From assembly GCA_947456185.1 (NCBI GenBank), contig CANGPW010000026.1:1-33577 (forward strand): a DNA stretch of 33,577 nucleotides, read 5' to 3'. Below are positions 16,684 through 25,215 of the stretch, in pieces (the first letter of the stretch is position 1; the number at the start of each line of letters is the position of its first letter). The notes beneath the pieces were generated by a model. The model saw only the letters and a list, made by a program, of their open reading frames with translations. It did not search any database and was not told where the DNA came from. The DNA is from Bacteroidota bacterium (GTDB lineage: Bacteria; Bacteroidota; Bacteroidia; UKL13-3). A program made the position numbers and the translations under genes.

Positions 16684-19600
16684 ATGAAAACAAACAAATA
16701 TATAAAATTAATACATCAATTTTTTTTGGTTAGCATTTTGTGTTTATATAATTATGCTTCAAATGCACAAGCAATAAATATAAGTCCAATAGCAGTTACT
16801 GAATATTGTGCAGGAAATAACATAATAGTTGATTATGTAATATCAGGAGGAATATCCGGACTTTCAAATATTTACACAGCTCAATTAAGTGATGGAAGTG
16901 GTAGTTTTACTAGCCCTTTAAATATTGGTCAATTGACTTCAAACACAAGTGGAACTATATTAGCAACAATACCCACAAATACAGTTTTTGGGATAGGATA
17001 CAGAATAAGAGTTGTAGGAAGTAACCCTCCAATTATAGGGCCGGATAATGGTTTAAATTTAAGAATAAATCCTATACCTACTGCTAACGCAGGTCCAGAT
17101 CAAGTTATTTGTGGAAATAGCACAGCTAGTATTTTTGGAGCATTTGGTGGGTCGGCATCATCTGGTAGTTGGACATCATCAACAAATAGTACTTTTTTAT
17201 CTAATACTGCAGCAACAAATTATTTTCCAAATCTTTTGGAAATTGCAAATGGTTTTGTAGTTTTAACTTATACTACTAATGATCCAATTGGTCCATGCGC
17301 CGCAGCGAAAGATTCTTTGATAGTTGGATTATTAGCCCCTGCATATTCAAATGCAGGTATAGATCAAACCATCTGTGCTAGTAGTAATAGTATATCATTA
17401 ATAGGAACTATAAGTGGTCCTGTAAGTTCAGGTTCATGGAGTACGTTAGGAACAGGAACGTTTACAAATGCATCATCACTAAATACAAATTATATACTTT
17501 CAACAGCCGATAAATCTTCTGGAATAGTAAAAATAATATTAACATCAAGTGATCCAGTAGGACCTTGTAACCCAGTTAGTGATACAATGATTTTAATAAT
17601 CAATCAATTGGCTTCATTAGATGCTGGACTTGACCAAACAAATTGTGGAAATAGCAATGTGTTTTTAAATGCTACAAAAACAGCAACTAATGGTACATTA
17701 ACATGGTCTTCTTCGGGTACTGGAACTTTCACAAATGTTAATACTTTAACAACTACCTATATTCCTAGTTTAGCCGATTATATTTCAGGTTCTGTTATTT
17801 TAAAAATCACAAATTTTGATCCAATTAACTCATGTCAAAACGCTAAAGATTCATTACTTGTAAATTTAAGTCAATTAATAATAGCTAATGCAGGAGTTGA
17901 TCGAACAGTTTGTGCCAGTGATAATAGTATTTCATTAACCGGTATTGTTAGCGGCTCTGTAAATACAGGGTCTTGGAGTACATTAGGAACAGGAACATTT
18001 ACAAATGCAAACTCACTAATAACAAATTATACATTTTCACCAACTGATAAAACAGCTGGAATTGTAAAACTAATATTAACATCAGCAGATCCAGCAGGTC
18101 CCTGTAATTCAGTTAATGATACTATGATTTTAACAATCAAACCTTTGGTAACTATAGACGCTGGAATTGACAAAACAATATGTGGAAATAGTAATATACT
18201 TTTAAATGCTTCTACTACTGCAACTAGTGGCACTATAAGTTGGACAACTTCGGGTACCGGAACTTTTACAAATGGAAATACATTAACACCTTCCTATTTT
18301 CCAAGTTTAGCAGACAACATTTTAGGTTCAGTTAAATTAAAAATCACAAATTTTGACCCAATTAATTTATGTCAAAACACAAAAGATTCAATGATATTGA
18401 CTTTAAATCAACCAACAGTTACTAACGCAGGTGTAGATCAAACATTATGTACAAGTAATAATAGTGTTTTTTTAGCAGGAACTGTTAGCGGAACTGTTAG
18501 CACAGGATCATGGAGAACATTAGGCACAGGAACATTTACAAATGCAAATTCATTATTAACAAATTATATATTTTCATCAAATGATAAAACTGTTGGACTA
18601 GTAAAATTGATATTAACATCAAGCGATCCTGCCGGACCATGTAATCCAGTATTAGATACAGTGATAATTACATTAAGATCAACTGCTACTATTAATGCAA
18701 GTATGAACCAAACCATTTGTAGAAATAATAATATTATTTTAAATGCATCATCAACAGCAATTAGTGGTGTCATAACTTGGACTACAAATGGTTCAGGAAT
18801 ATTTTTAAATGGTAACACTTTAACGCCTACATATGTTCCTAGTTTAGCTGATAATATTTTAGGTTCTGTTACTCTAACAATTTCAAACTTTGATTCTAAT
18901 AATATATGTCAAAATGTAATTGATTCCATGTTATTAACGATTAATCAATTAGCAATTGCCGATGCTGGATCTGACCAAACAGTTTGTTCAAGTGTTGGCA
19001 ATGTATCTTTAGTAGGAAATGTAAGTGGATCAGTAACTACAGGTTCATGGAGAACATTAGGAACAGGGTCATTTTCAAATGTAAATTCACTAAATACAAT
19101 TTATACATTTTCCCCTAATGATAAAACAGTAGGAATAGTAAAAATAATTTTAAAATCAACCGATCCTATAGGACCCTGCAATTCAGTTAATGACACCATG
19201 ATAGTTACAATCAAACCATTTGCAACTATAAATGCTGGACCAGACCAAATAATTTGTGGAAGCAATACAGTAAAATTAGTTGGTTCAATTGGAGGATCTA
19301 ACACTTCTGGAACATGGACTTCTTCATCTAATCCATTATTTTTATCAAATGATTCTGTAGTTAATTACATTCCTACAAATGCACAAATTAATTCAGGTTC
19401 CTTTTATATTACTTATACTAGTAATGTTTCTTCTGGTTTATGCAGTATAGCAAGTGATTCAATGTTAGTAACTGTAAATATACCTCCAACTGTAAATGCA
19501 GGTAACGATATTTATACTTGTTCATATGCAACTTCAGTAGATATTATTGGAACAAAAGCTGGTTTTCCTACAAATCCTTTATGGGTTACTTTAAATGGTT

Positions 19601-20721
19601 CAGGTTCATTCAATGATCCGACATCTTTAACAACAAAATACATACCTAGTGCTGCTGATTTAGCTGCTAAATCTATTATCATTTCATTAACAACAAATGA
19701 TCCAATTGGTCCGTGTTATGCAGCTTATGACGATATAAATGTTTATTTTAAAGATTCAACTGTTACTTTTACAAGTGTTGTTCAAAATATTTACTGTGAT
19801 TCAATGGTGATCAAATTTGTAAATGATACAAACAATGTTGGTTATACTTATACTTGGGATTTTGGCGATGGATTTTTTTCAAATATTGCTAATCCAATTC
19901 ATACATACAATTATACAGGGTCTATAAATGTAAGTCTTGTTGCTAATGGACCTGGAGGTTGTGTTGAAAATGTAAATAATACTTTTAACATAAACAGTGT
20001 GAAACCAAGAGCAGATTTTGTGGTCAATAATTTAAATCAATGTTTAAATGATAACAACTTTGAACTAAATAATGCTTCTCAAGATGCAAGTGCTGGTTAT
20101 ATCAATAACGTAAAATGGGATTTTGGTGATAATACAATCTCAACTGCTTCAATTCCAAGCAATAAAACCTATTATAAAGCTGGAAGTTATAATATTAAAC
20201 TAATTGTTGCCACTACAAATGGTTGCCAAGATTCTATAGTAAAAGGAGTAAATGTATTACAAAGCCCTGAAAAACCTATCGTTACCTTGTATGATGGAAA
20301 AATTCTAATATCATCTTCTTTGATTGCTAATCATTGGTATTATAGCAATATTGAAATACCAGGTGCCACAAATAAATATTATGCAATATCAAAATTTGGT
20401 GTTTATAAATTAAGGGTAGATTCAACGAATGGATGTAGCAATTTTAGTGATGATTTAGATTTAAAATATACATCTAAGGCTGAAAATATTCCAAACGATA
20501 AAATTAAAATTTATCCAAATCCAACTAAAGGATTATTTAATATTGAATGTCAATTAGAATATAATTATTCAATATATGATTACAGTGGAAAAGAAATAAT
20601 TTCAGGTAAAAAAGAAGGTAATACTCAATTAATAGACTTAAGTAATTTTAAAAGCGGAATATATTTGATAAAACTATTTAACAACCAAGAACAATTTATC
20701 ATTAAAATTATTAAAGATTAG
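16684..20721 (+). CDS. Giant modular surface protein: ten tandem repeats, two PKD domains, T9SS tail
   Basis: The 1345-residue protein has a signal peptide ending SNAQ (about 26-29), an N-terminal beta-rich domain, and ten tandem ~88-90-residue modules (about 135-1025). Most modules begin as xAGxDQxxC and carry a second Cys in a GPC or xCQN motif, so each may hold one disulfide. Two PKD domains follow, marked by WDFGDG (1058) and WDFGDN (1145), then a linker. A type A T9SS sorting domain begins IKIYPNPTKG (1274) and ends GIYLIKL...IIKIIKD. The layout fits a surface adhesin or fibre-like scaffold rather than an enzyme, and no catalytic motif is visible. Probably co-transcribed with the deacetylase-like gene upstream. 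Confidence 0.85.
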   Translation: MKTNKYIKLIHQFFLVSILCLYNYASNAQAINISPIAVTEYCAGNNIIVDYVISGGISGLSNIYTAQLSDGSGSFTSPLNIGQLTSNTSGTILATIPTNTVFGIGYRIRVVGSNPPIIGPDNGLNLRINPIPTANAGPDQVICGNSTASIFGAFGGSASSGSWTSSTNSTFLSNTAATNYFPNLLEIANGFVVLTYTTNDPIGPCAAAKDSLIVGLLAPAYSNAGIDQTICASSNSISLIGTISGPVSSGSWSTLGTGTFTNASSLNTNYILSTADKSSGIVKIILTSSDPVGPCNPVSDTMILIINQLASLDAGLDQTNCGNSNVFLNATKTATNGTLTWSSSGTGTFTNVNTLTTTYIPSLADYISGSVILKITNFDPINSCQNAKDSLLVNLSQLIIANAGVDRTVCASDNSISLTGIVSGSVNTGSWSTLGTGTFTNANSLITNYTFSPTDKTAGIVKLILTSADPAGPCNSVNDTMILTIKPLVTIDAGIDKTICGNSNILLNASTTATSGTISWTTSGTGTFTNGNTLTPSYFPSLADNILGSVKLKITNFDPINLCQNTKDSMILTLNQPTVTNAGVDQTLCTSNNSVFLAGTVSGTVSTGSWRTLGTGTFTNANSLLTNYIFSSNDKTVGLVKLILTSSDPAGPCNPVLDTVIITLRSTATINASMNQTICRNNNIILNASSTAISGVITWTTNGSGIFLNGNTLTPTYVPSLADNILGSVTLTISNFDSNNICQNVIDSMLLTINQLAIADAGSDQTVCSSVGNVSLVGNVSGSVTTGSWRTLGTGSFSNVNSLNTIYTFSPNDKTVGIVKIILKSTDPIGPCNSVNDTMIVTIKPFATINAGPDQIICGSNTVKLVGSIGGSNTSGTWTSSSNPLFLSNDSVVNYIPTNAQINSGSFYITYTSNVSSGLCSIASDSMLVTVNIPPTVNAGNDIYTCSYATSVDIIGTKAGFPTNPLWVTLNGSGSFNDPTSLTTKYIPSAADLAAKSIIISLTTNDPIGPCYAAYDDINVYFKDSTVTFTSVVQNIYCDSMVIKFVNDTNNVGYTYTWDFGDGFFSNIANPIHTYNYTGSINVSLVANGPGGCVENVNNTFNINSVKPRADFVVNNLNQCLNDNNFELNNASQDASAGYINNVKWDFGDNTISTASIPSNKTYYKAGSYNIKLIVATTNGCQDSIVKGVNVLQSPEKPIVTLYDGKILISSSLIANHWYYSNIEIPGATNKYYAISKFGVYKLRVDSTNGCSNFSDDLDLKYTSKAENIPNDKIKIYPNPTKGLFNIECQLEYNYSIYDYSGKEIISGKKEGNTQLIDLSNFKSGIYLIKLFNNQEQFIIKIIKD
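17086..19756 (+). repeat. Ten tandem modules with a 537-bp higher-order unit
   Basis: Module starts (Asn/Asp codon of the NAG or DAG motif) are at 17086, 17350, 17620, 17887, 18157, 18424, 18694, 18961, 19231 and 19495. Spacings are 264, 270, 267, 270, 267, 270, 267, 270 and 264 bases. Modules 2, 4, 6 and 8 form type A (GSWSTLGTGTFTN). Modules 3, 5 and 7 form type B (LTWSSSGTGTFTN). Modules 1 and 9 are a third type C, and module 10 is divergent. The order is C-A-B-A-B-A-B-A-C-D. Confidence 0.9.
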
Positions 20722-20808
20722 CACATTTTTTCTAAAATTAAACTATAAGTATTAGCCTATTGATTTCTTTGGCTCATGTTTTGTAAGGTTGGTTTTAAAA
20801 ATATAATT

Positions 20809-21615
20809 ATGAAAAATATAGGTTTTATTTTCTTCTTGTTTTTGTGTTCGTTTATGCCACAAAAAATTGCATTTCAAACGGAGTTAGATGATGTTTTAGC
20901 TAAAGCAAAAAAAATAAACAATGCTTTTACTTATGGCGAAAAACTTACTTATAGAGTGCATTACGGACCTTTAGATGGAGGAAAAGCTTATTTTAGTATT
21001 GATGCTAATCCGCAATTAGTTAATAACAGAAACACTTACTACGTTAAAGTAAATGGTAAATCAGCTGGATTAGTTGACATGATGTTTAAGGTAAAAGATG
21101 AGTTTGAAAGTTATATAGACCAAGAAGCTTTAGTGCCTTTAAAATCCACTAAAAAAATCAAAGAAGGAAAATATACAGATACTGATTTTATTATTTTTGA
21201 CCATGCAGGAAAAACCGCTTCTGGTAAAAGAGGAAAAACTGAAATTGTTACCAATACACAAGATATAATAAGTGCCATATATTATGCTAGAAGTTTAGAC
21301 ATGACAAACGCTAAACCAGGTGATATTTTTCCCGTACCATTTTATTTAGACGGAAAAACTTATGAGTTGCGTTTTAAATTTGAAAAACGCGAAATTATAG
21401 AATCAGAATTAGGCAAATTTAAAACCATAAAAGTAAAGCCTCAATTAATTGAAGGCCGCGTATTCAAAGACAATGAAGCCCTTACTCTTTGGGTTACTGA
21501 CGATGATAATAAAATACCTGTTCGTGTTGAAAGTGATATTTTTGTTGGAAGTATTAAAGTAGATTTACTAGAAATGAGTGGAATTAGAAATCCCTTAACT
21601 TCAATAGTCAAATAA
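20809..21615 (+). CDS. Secreted DUF3108-family protein
   Basis: The 268-residue protein has a signal peptide (MKNIGFIFFLFLCSFMPQ) and a single DUF3108-like domain. Family-like stretches include FTYGEKLTYRVHYGPLDGGKAYFSI near the start, a central DIISAIYYARSLDM segment, and a C-terminal ALTLWVTDDDNKIPVRVES strand. The family is widespread in Gram-negative bacteria, is predicted to form a beta-rich periplasmic fold, and has no firmly known function. I choose the ATG at 20809 over the in-frame ATG at 20776, because the extra 11 residues are not signal-like and a near-consensus promoter box (TTTCTTTG, 20764-20771) sits just before them. A strong terminator follows. It may be separate from the T9SS cassette. 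Confidence 0.82.
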   Translation: MKNIGFIFFLFLCSFMPQKIAFQTELDDVLAKAKKINNAFTYGEKLTYRVHYGPLDGGKAYFSIDANPQLVNNRNTYYVKVNGKSAGLVDMMFKVKDEFESYIDQEALVPLKSTKKIKEGKYTDTDFIIFDHAGKTASGKRGKTEIVTNTQDIISAIYYARSLDMTNAKPGDIFPVPFYLDGKTYELRFKFEKREIIESELGKFKTIKVKPQLIEGRVFKDNEALTLWVTDDDNKIPVRVESDIFVGSIKVDLLEMSGIRNPLTSIVK

Positions 21616-21629
21616 ATATTTACTTTAAT

Positions 21630-21668
21630 AAAAAAGGCTCAATAATTTTTATTTATTGAGCCTTTTTT
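21630..21668. terminator. Bidirectional intrinsic terminator between convergent genes
   Basis: GGCTCAATAA (21636-21645) pairs with TTATTGAGCC (21653-21662) across a 7-base loop. Six A's precede it and six T's follow, so it works on either strand. It separates the DUF3108 gene from the GH3 fusion gene. Confidence 0.88.
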
Positions 21669-21732
21669 ATTTGTGTTTTTAACTAAAAATTACACTTCTC
21701 ATACTTAACGATCCCATATAAAGGCATGTAAT

Positions 21733-24654
21733 TTACTTCAATGCTTCGTAAATGGCATCTTGAATTTTTGTTCTAACACTTAATTCGCCAAATTTTTTAT
21801 TTTCAGCTTTTGGGTAAATTCTATTACTTAAAAATACATAAACCAATTCGTTTTCAGGATCCACCCAAGTACATGTTCCTGTAAATCCTTGATGGCCGAA
21901 TGTTTTTACACTACACAATTTACTTGTAGGACTGTCTTTTAATGGATCGGTTTCAGGTTTATCAAATCCTAAACCTCTCCTACTATTTTTACTGTATTTA
22001 TTGGTAAATGTTTCAATAGTACTTGCCTTTAAAACATGGTTATTGCCATAAAATCCTTTGTTTAAAAGCATTTGCATAATTATAGCTACATCATTTGCAT
22101 TGGCAAATAAACCTGCGTGTCCACTAACACCACCAAGCATTGCCGCACCAGGATCATGAACGTATCCTTTTATCATTTGTTTTCTAAAAATAGAATCAAT
22201 TTCGGTAGGAACTATCCAATCGTTGTTAATAGTTTTTAGCGGATTAAATGCCATACTTGATAAATTCAAAGGTTTATAAAAACTGTTTTGTAAATAGCTT
22301 TCAAAATCTTGATTGGTAACGATTTCCACTATTTTGCGCAGCATCATAAATCCTAAATCACTGTATACATATGCTCCAGTTTTCTTTAAATCGCTTTCGG
22401 CTATGGTAGTCCATATTACCTTTTCATAGTTTTTATTGATAAAAATTTTATCTGCAACTTTTATCGTAAAATCATCGTGAATTGAGTCGCTGTAAATGGT
22501 AGGATTCAAATTGCCATTTGGCAACAAACTAGCTTTATAAAAAGGAATATAAGGAACTAACCCAGCATGGTGAGTCAGTATTTCATTTATTTTTATTTTC
22601 TCTTTATTACTACCTTTTAGAAAAGGTAAATAAAATCCAATTTTATCATCTAATTTAATTTTTTTCTCTTCATAAAGTTTCATGATCGCAAGTGTAGTAC
22701 TTAGAATTTTAGTCAATGATGCTACATCGTAAACATGGTTGTTTTTTACTGATTGAATACTATCAAAAGTATGGTAACCAAATGATTTGTTATATATAAC
22801 TTTTCCTTGTTTGGCCACAAAAACTTGACATCCTGGCATGGCTTTCAGTGCAATTGCATTGTTTACAATGCTATCAATTTTATTCAGTTTGATGCTGTTT
22901 ATTTTTATTTCTTCAGGATATACATATTCAAATTTATTTAAAGCTACAGTTTCTACTCCACTTCCTAATGGAAAGAAACTAGTAACTGAAACAGGCATTT
23001 TTCCTTTTGCATTTATTCCTCCACCCACTATTTGCGCAGCTATTTGGTTATATAAAGGCAAATCTTCATAGGCCACAACTACGTTCTTAAACATGTTGAA
23101 ATACTGTAAAATATAAGGATTTCCGTTATTCACTAAAATACATTTATGCTTTAAACCAATTGCAGTTATAAAGTCAATTTGAGCTTGAGTAAGCCCCAAA
23201 TTTTTACTTACATAACGGCTTGTATTATGAATAGAAACGATTACTAAATTATAGTAATCACTTTTTGAAAGTAAACTATCAAAACTTTCTTTCGAATCGT
23301 TTTTATCAATGGAATAATAGTCAGCTTTTATGTAATTATTTAACTGTAATTGAAATTCACTAAGTTGGGCTGAACCTACGTTTATAGAAGCTATTTTATA
23401 TTGTTCAGGGTTAGCAATAGGAATAATTTTATCAAGATTTTTGGCTACCACCACACCATTTTTTACTAGCTGTTTGGTAAGTAAATTATTCTCAATATTA
23501 TTCAAATCATTCGTTAAATTTTCAAGAATTATTGGCTTGTATTTATTCAAACCACACCAATATTTTGCTGTCAATATTTTTTTACAGCTTTGTTCTAATT
23601 GACTTTGAGCAATCAATCCACGGTTCAAATAATCTTTTATAACTGCAATACTCATTGGAACATCTTCCACCATTAATAGTATATCATTGCCCGCGGTCAA
23701 TGCTTTTGCTGCAAGTTCACCAGGTTCATAATAATTACTAACACCTTTCATATTCAATGCATCAGTAGTAATTAAACCATCAAAGCCCATTTTGTTGCGA
23801 AGCAATTCAGTTACTATTTTTGGCGAAATAGAAGAGGCCAAATTTTCTGTACTGTCTAAAGCTGGAACAAATAAATGTGCCGACATCATTGCAGTTAAAC
23901 CATTGTCAATCAATTGCTGAAATGGATACAATTCTAAACTATCTAATCTTTTTATGCTTCCTTTAATAACTGGCAATCCAAAATGCGAATCAGTTTCTGT
24001 ATCGCCATGACCTGGAAAATGTTTTGCCGAGGCAATGATATTTGCACTTTGCATGCCTTGCATATATGCAATACCATTTTTAGCCACTATGTATTTATTT
24101 TCACCATAACTTCGGTCGTTTATAACCGGATTATTCATGTTATTATTGATATCTACATCTGGAGCAAAATTAAAGTTAATGCCCATTCGCTTACAATGTT
24201 TGCCTACAATAACCCCAAATTGTTTGGTTAAATCTGTTCTATTTGCACCTCCAAAAACCATTTGACGCGGAAAAACTGGCGTACTATCCAAACGCATATT
24301 TAAACCCCATTCGCCATCAATGCTTATAAACAAAGGAATTTTCGAAAGTTTTTGGTATTGATTAGTTAGTACAGCTTGCTTATAAGGAGTTCCTTTAAAA
24401 AAAATTAAGCCTCCAACACCAAGTTCTCTAACATGACATTCTATATCTTGAATATGGGCTTTATCTTTATTGTTAAAAGCAGCTATAATCATCAGCTGCG
24501 CAATTTTTTGATCGGTATTTAAAGTAGCGTAAATACTATCAACCCAATTGTTTTGCTTTTTCCAATTAATGGTTTGACCCATTGAATTAAAAAACATTGC
24601 AAGACAAAAAATAAATACAAAAAGTGGTTTATACAACCTGATTAATATGCTCAA
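21733..24654 (-). CDS. GH3 beta-N-acetylglucosaminidase / serine beta-lactamase-like hydrolase fusion
   Basis: This is a 973-residue exported two-enzyme fusion. The N-terminal half is a NagZ-type GH3 domain with the signature KHFPGHGDTETDSH (211-224, His/Asp dyad) and the likely nucleophile Asp298 in FDGLITTDALNMKG. It would release GlcNAc from muropeptides. A GH3 C-terminal-like domain follows. The last ~380 residues are a class C beta-lactamase/penicillin-binding-protein-like serine hydrolase, with SLTK near 645, YSD in place of YxN, and HQGFTGT near 920. The fusion is common in Bacteroidota and fits peptidoglycan recycling. The start is uncertain: no ATG precedes the signal sequence, and TTG codons at 24684, 24654 or 24636 are candidates. 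TTG at 24654 gives the best signal peptide (two basic residues, then LFVFIFCLAMFF). Confidence 0.88.
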   Translation of the reverse strand: MSILIRLYKPLFVFIFCLAMFFNSMGQTINWKKQNNWVDSIYATLNTDQKIAQLMIIAAFNNKDKAHIQDIECHVRELGVGGLIFFKGTPYKQAVLTNQYQKLSKIPLFISIDGEWGLNMRLDSTPVFPRQMVFGGANRTDLTKQFGVIVGKHCKRMGINFNFAPDVDINNNMNNPVINDRSYGENKYIVAKNGIAYMQGMQSANIIASAKHFPGHGDTETDSHFGLPVIKGSIKRLDSLELYPFQQLIDNGLTAMMSAHLFVPALDSTENLASSISPKIVTELLRNKMGFDGLITTDALNMKGVSNYYEPGELAAKALTAGNDILLMVEDVPMSIAVIKDYLNRGLIAQSQLEQSCKKILTAKYWCGLNKYKPIILENLTNDLNNIENNLLTKQLVKNGVVVAKNLDKIIPIANPEQYKIASINVGSAQLSEFQLQLNNYIKADYYSIDKNDSKESFDSLLSKSDYYNLVIVSIHNTSRYVSKNLGLTQAQIDFITAIGLKHKCILVNNGNPYILQYFNMFKNVVVAYEDLPLYNQIAAQIVGGGINAKGKMPVSVTSFFPLGSGVETVALNKFEYVYPEEIKINSIKLNKIDSIVNNAIALKAMPGCQVFVAKQGKVIYNKSFGYHTFDSIQSVKNNHVYDVASLTKILSTTLAIMKLYEEKKIKLDDKIGFYLPFLKGSNKEKIKINEILTHHAGLVPYIPFYKASLLPNGNLNPTIYSDSIHDDFTIKVADKIFINKNYEKVIWTTIAESDLKKTGAYVYSDLGFMMLRKIVEIVTNQDFESYLQNSFYKPLNLSSMAFNPLKTINNDWIVPTEIDSIFRKQMIKGYVHDPGAAMLGGVSGHAGLFANANDVAIIMQMLLNKGFYGNNHVLKASTIETFTNKYSKNSRRGLGFDKPETDPLKDSPTSKLCSVKTFGHQGFTGTCTWVDPENELVYVFLSNRIYPKAENKKFGELSVRTKIQDAIYEALK

Positions 24655-24828
24655 TATGTGTAATAATAAGCAACAAATTTGCAATTTTTTGCCTTATTTT
24701 CTTTGTAAATGTTTTACACAAATCAGATTAAAACGAAGAATTTAACTAATAAATTAGTCAATTTTTCCAAAATTAGCTATTTATAAAATAAAATTATGTA
24801 GTATAATTGTTGCCTAATAAGCCAATTG

Positions 24829-25125
24829 ATGACGCCAAAAAAATCACATGAACACACTATAAAAAATGCAATTTCCGATTTTTTACAGCACCAACATTTA
24901 GATAATAAATTGGCGGAACTAAATATTATCAATAATTGGGAAAAATTAGTTGGTAATATGATCGCAAAAAACACTACTGAAATTAAGTTTAGAGGAACCA
25001 TTTTATACTTGAAAATAGAATCAAATGCATTAAGAAATGAATTGCTTTACCAACGTGGAAAAATTATGGCTTTGGTAAATACTGAAGCCAATCAGCAGCT
25101 AATCACTGATGTGGTAATTCGATAA
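24829..25125 (+). CDS. DUF721 family protein, DciA-like
   Basis: The 98-residue cytoplasmic protein matches the DUF721 core: an N-terminal helix (TIKNAISDFLQHQHLDNKLAEL), then NNWEKLVGNMIAKNT, then strands GTILYLKIESNALRNELLYQR and a final helix. DUF721 includes DciA, which helps load the replicative helicase in bacteria lacking DnaC. Bacteroidota members are often short, as here. Assignment as a DciA orthologue is an inference from the family. The ATG at 24829 is preferred over TTG one codon earlier. A near-consensus box TATAATTG lies at 24802-24809. It is divergent from the GH3 fusion gene and heads a same-strand run with the membrane protein and menC. Confidence 0.78.
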   Translation: MTPKKSHEHTIKNAISDFLQHQHLDNKLAELNIINNWEKLVGNMIAKNTTEIKFRGTILYLKIESNALRNELLYQRGKIMALVNTEANQQLITDVVIR

Positions 25126-25215
25126 ATTTTACATTGTAAATTTATAAAAACATTGAAAACAAAAGTCAATTCAGTAGTAACAAATCCCATTGAAAACACA
25201 AATGAAAGTAAATGG

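Noticed and set aside
18027-19304. Three similar minus-strand open frames at 18027-18233, 18564-18818 and 19101-19304, spaced about 537 bases
   Set aside because: They lie antisense to the A-type repeat modules and recur with the repeat period, so they are shadows of the repeats rather than a small gene family.
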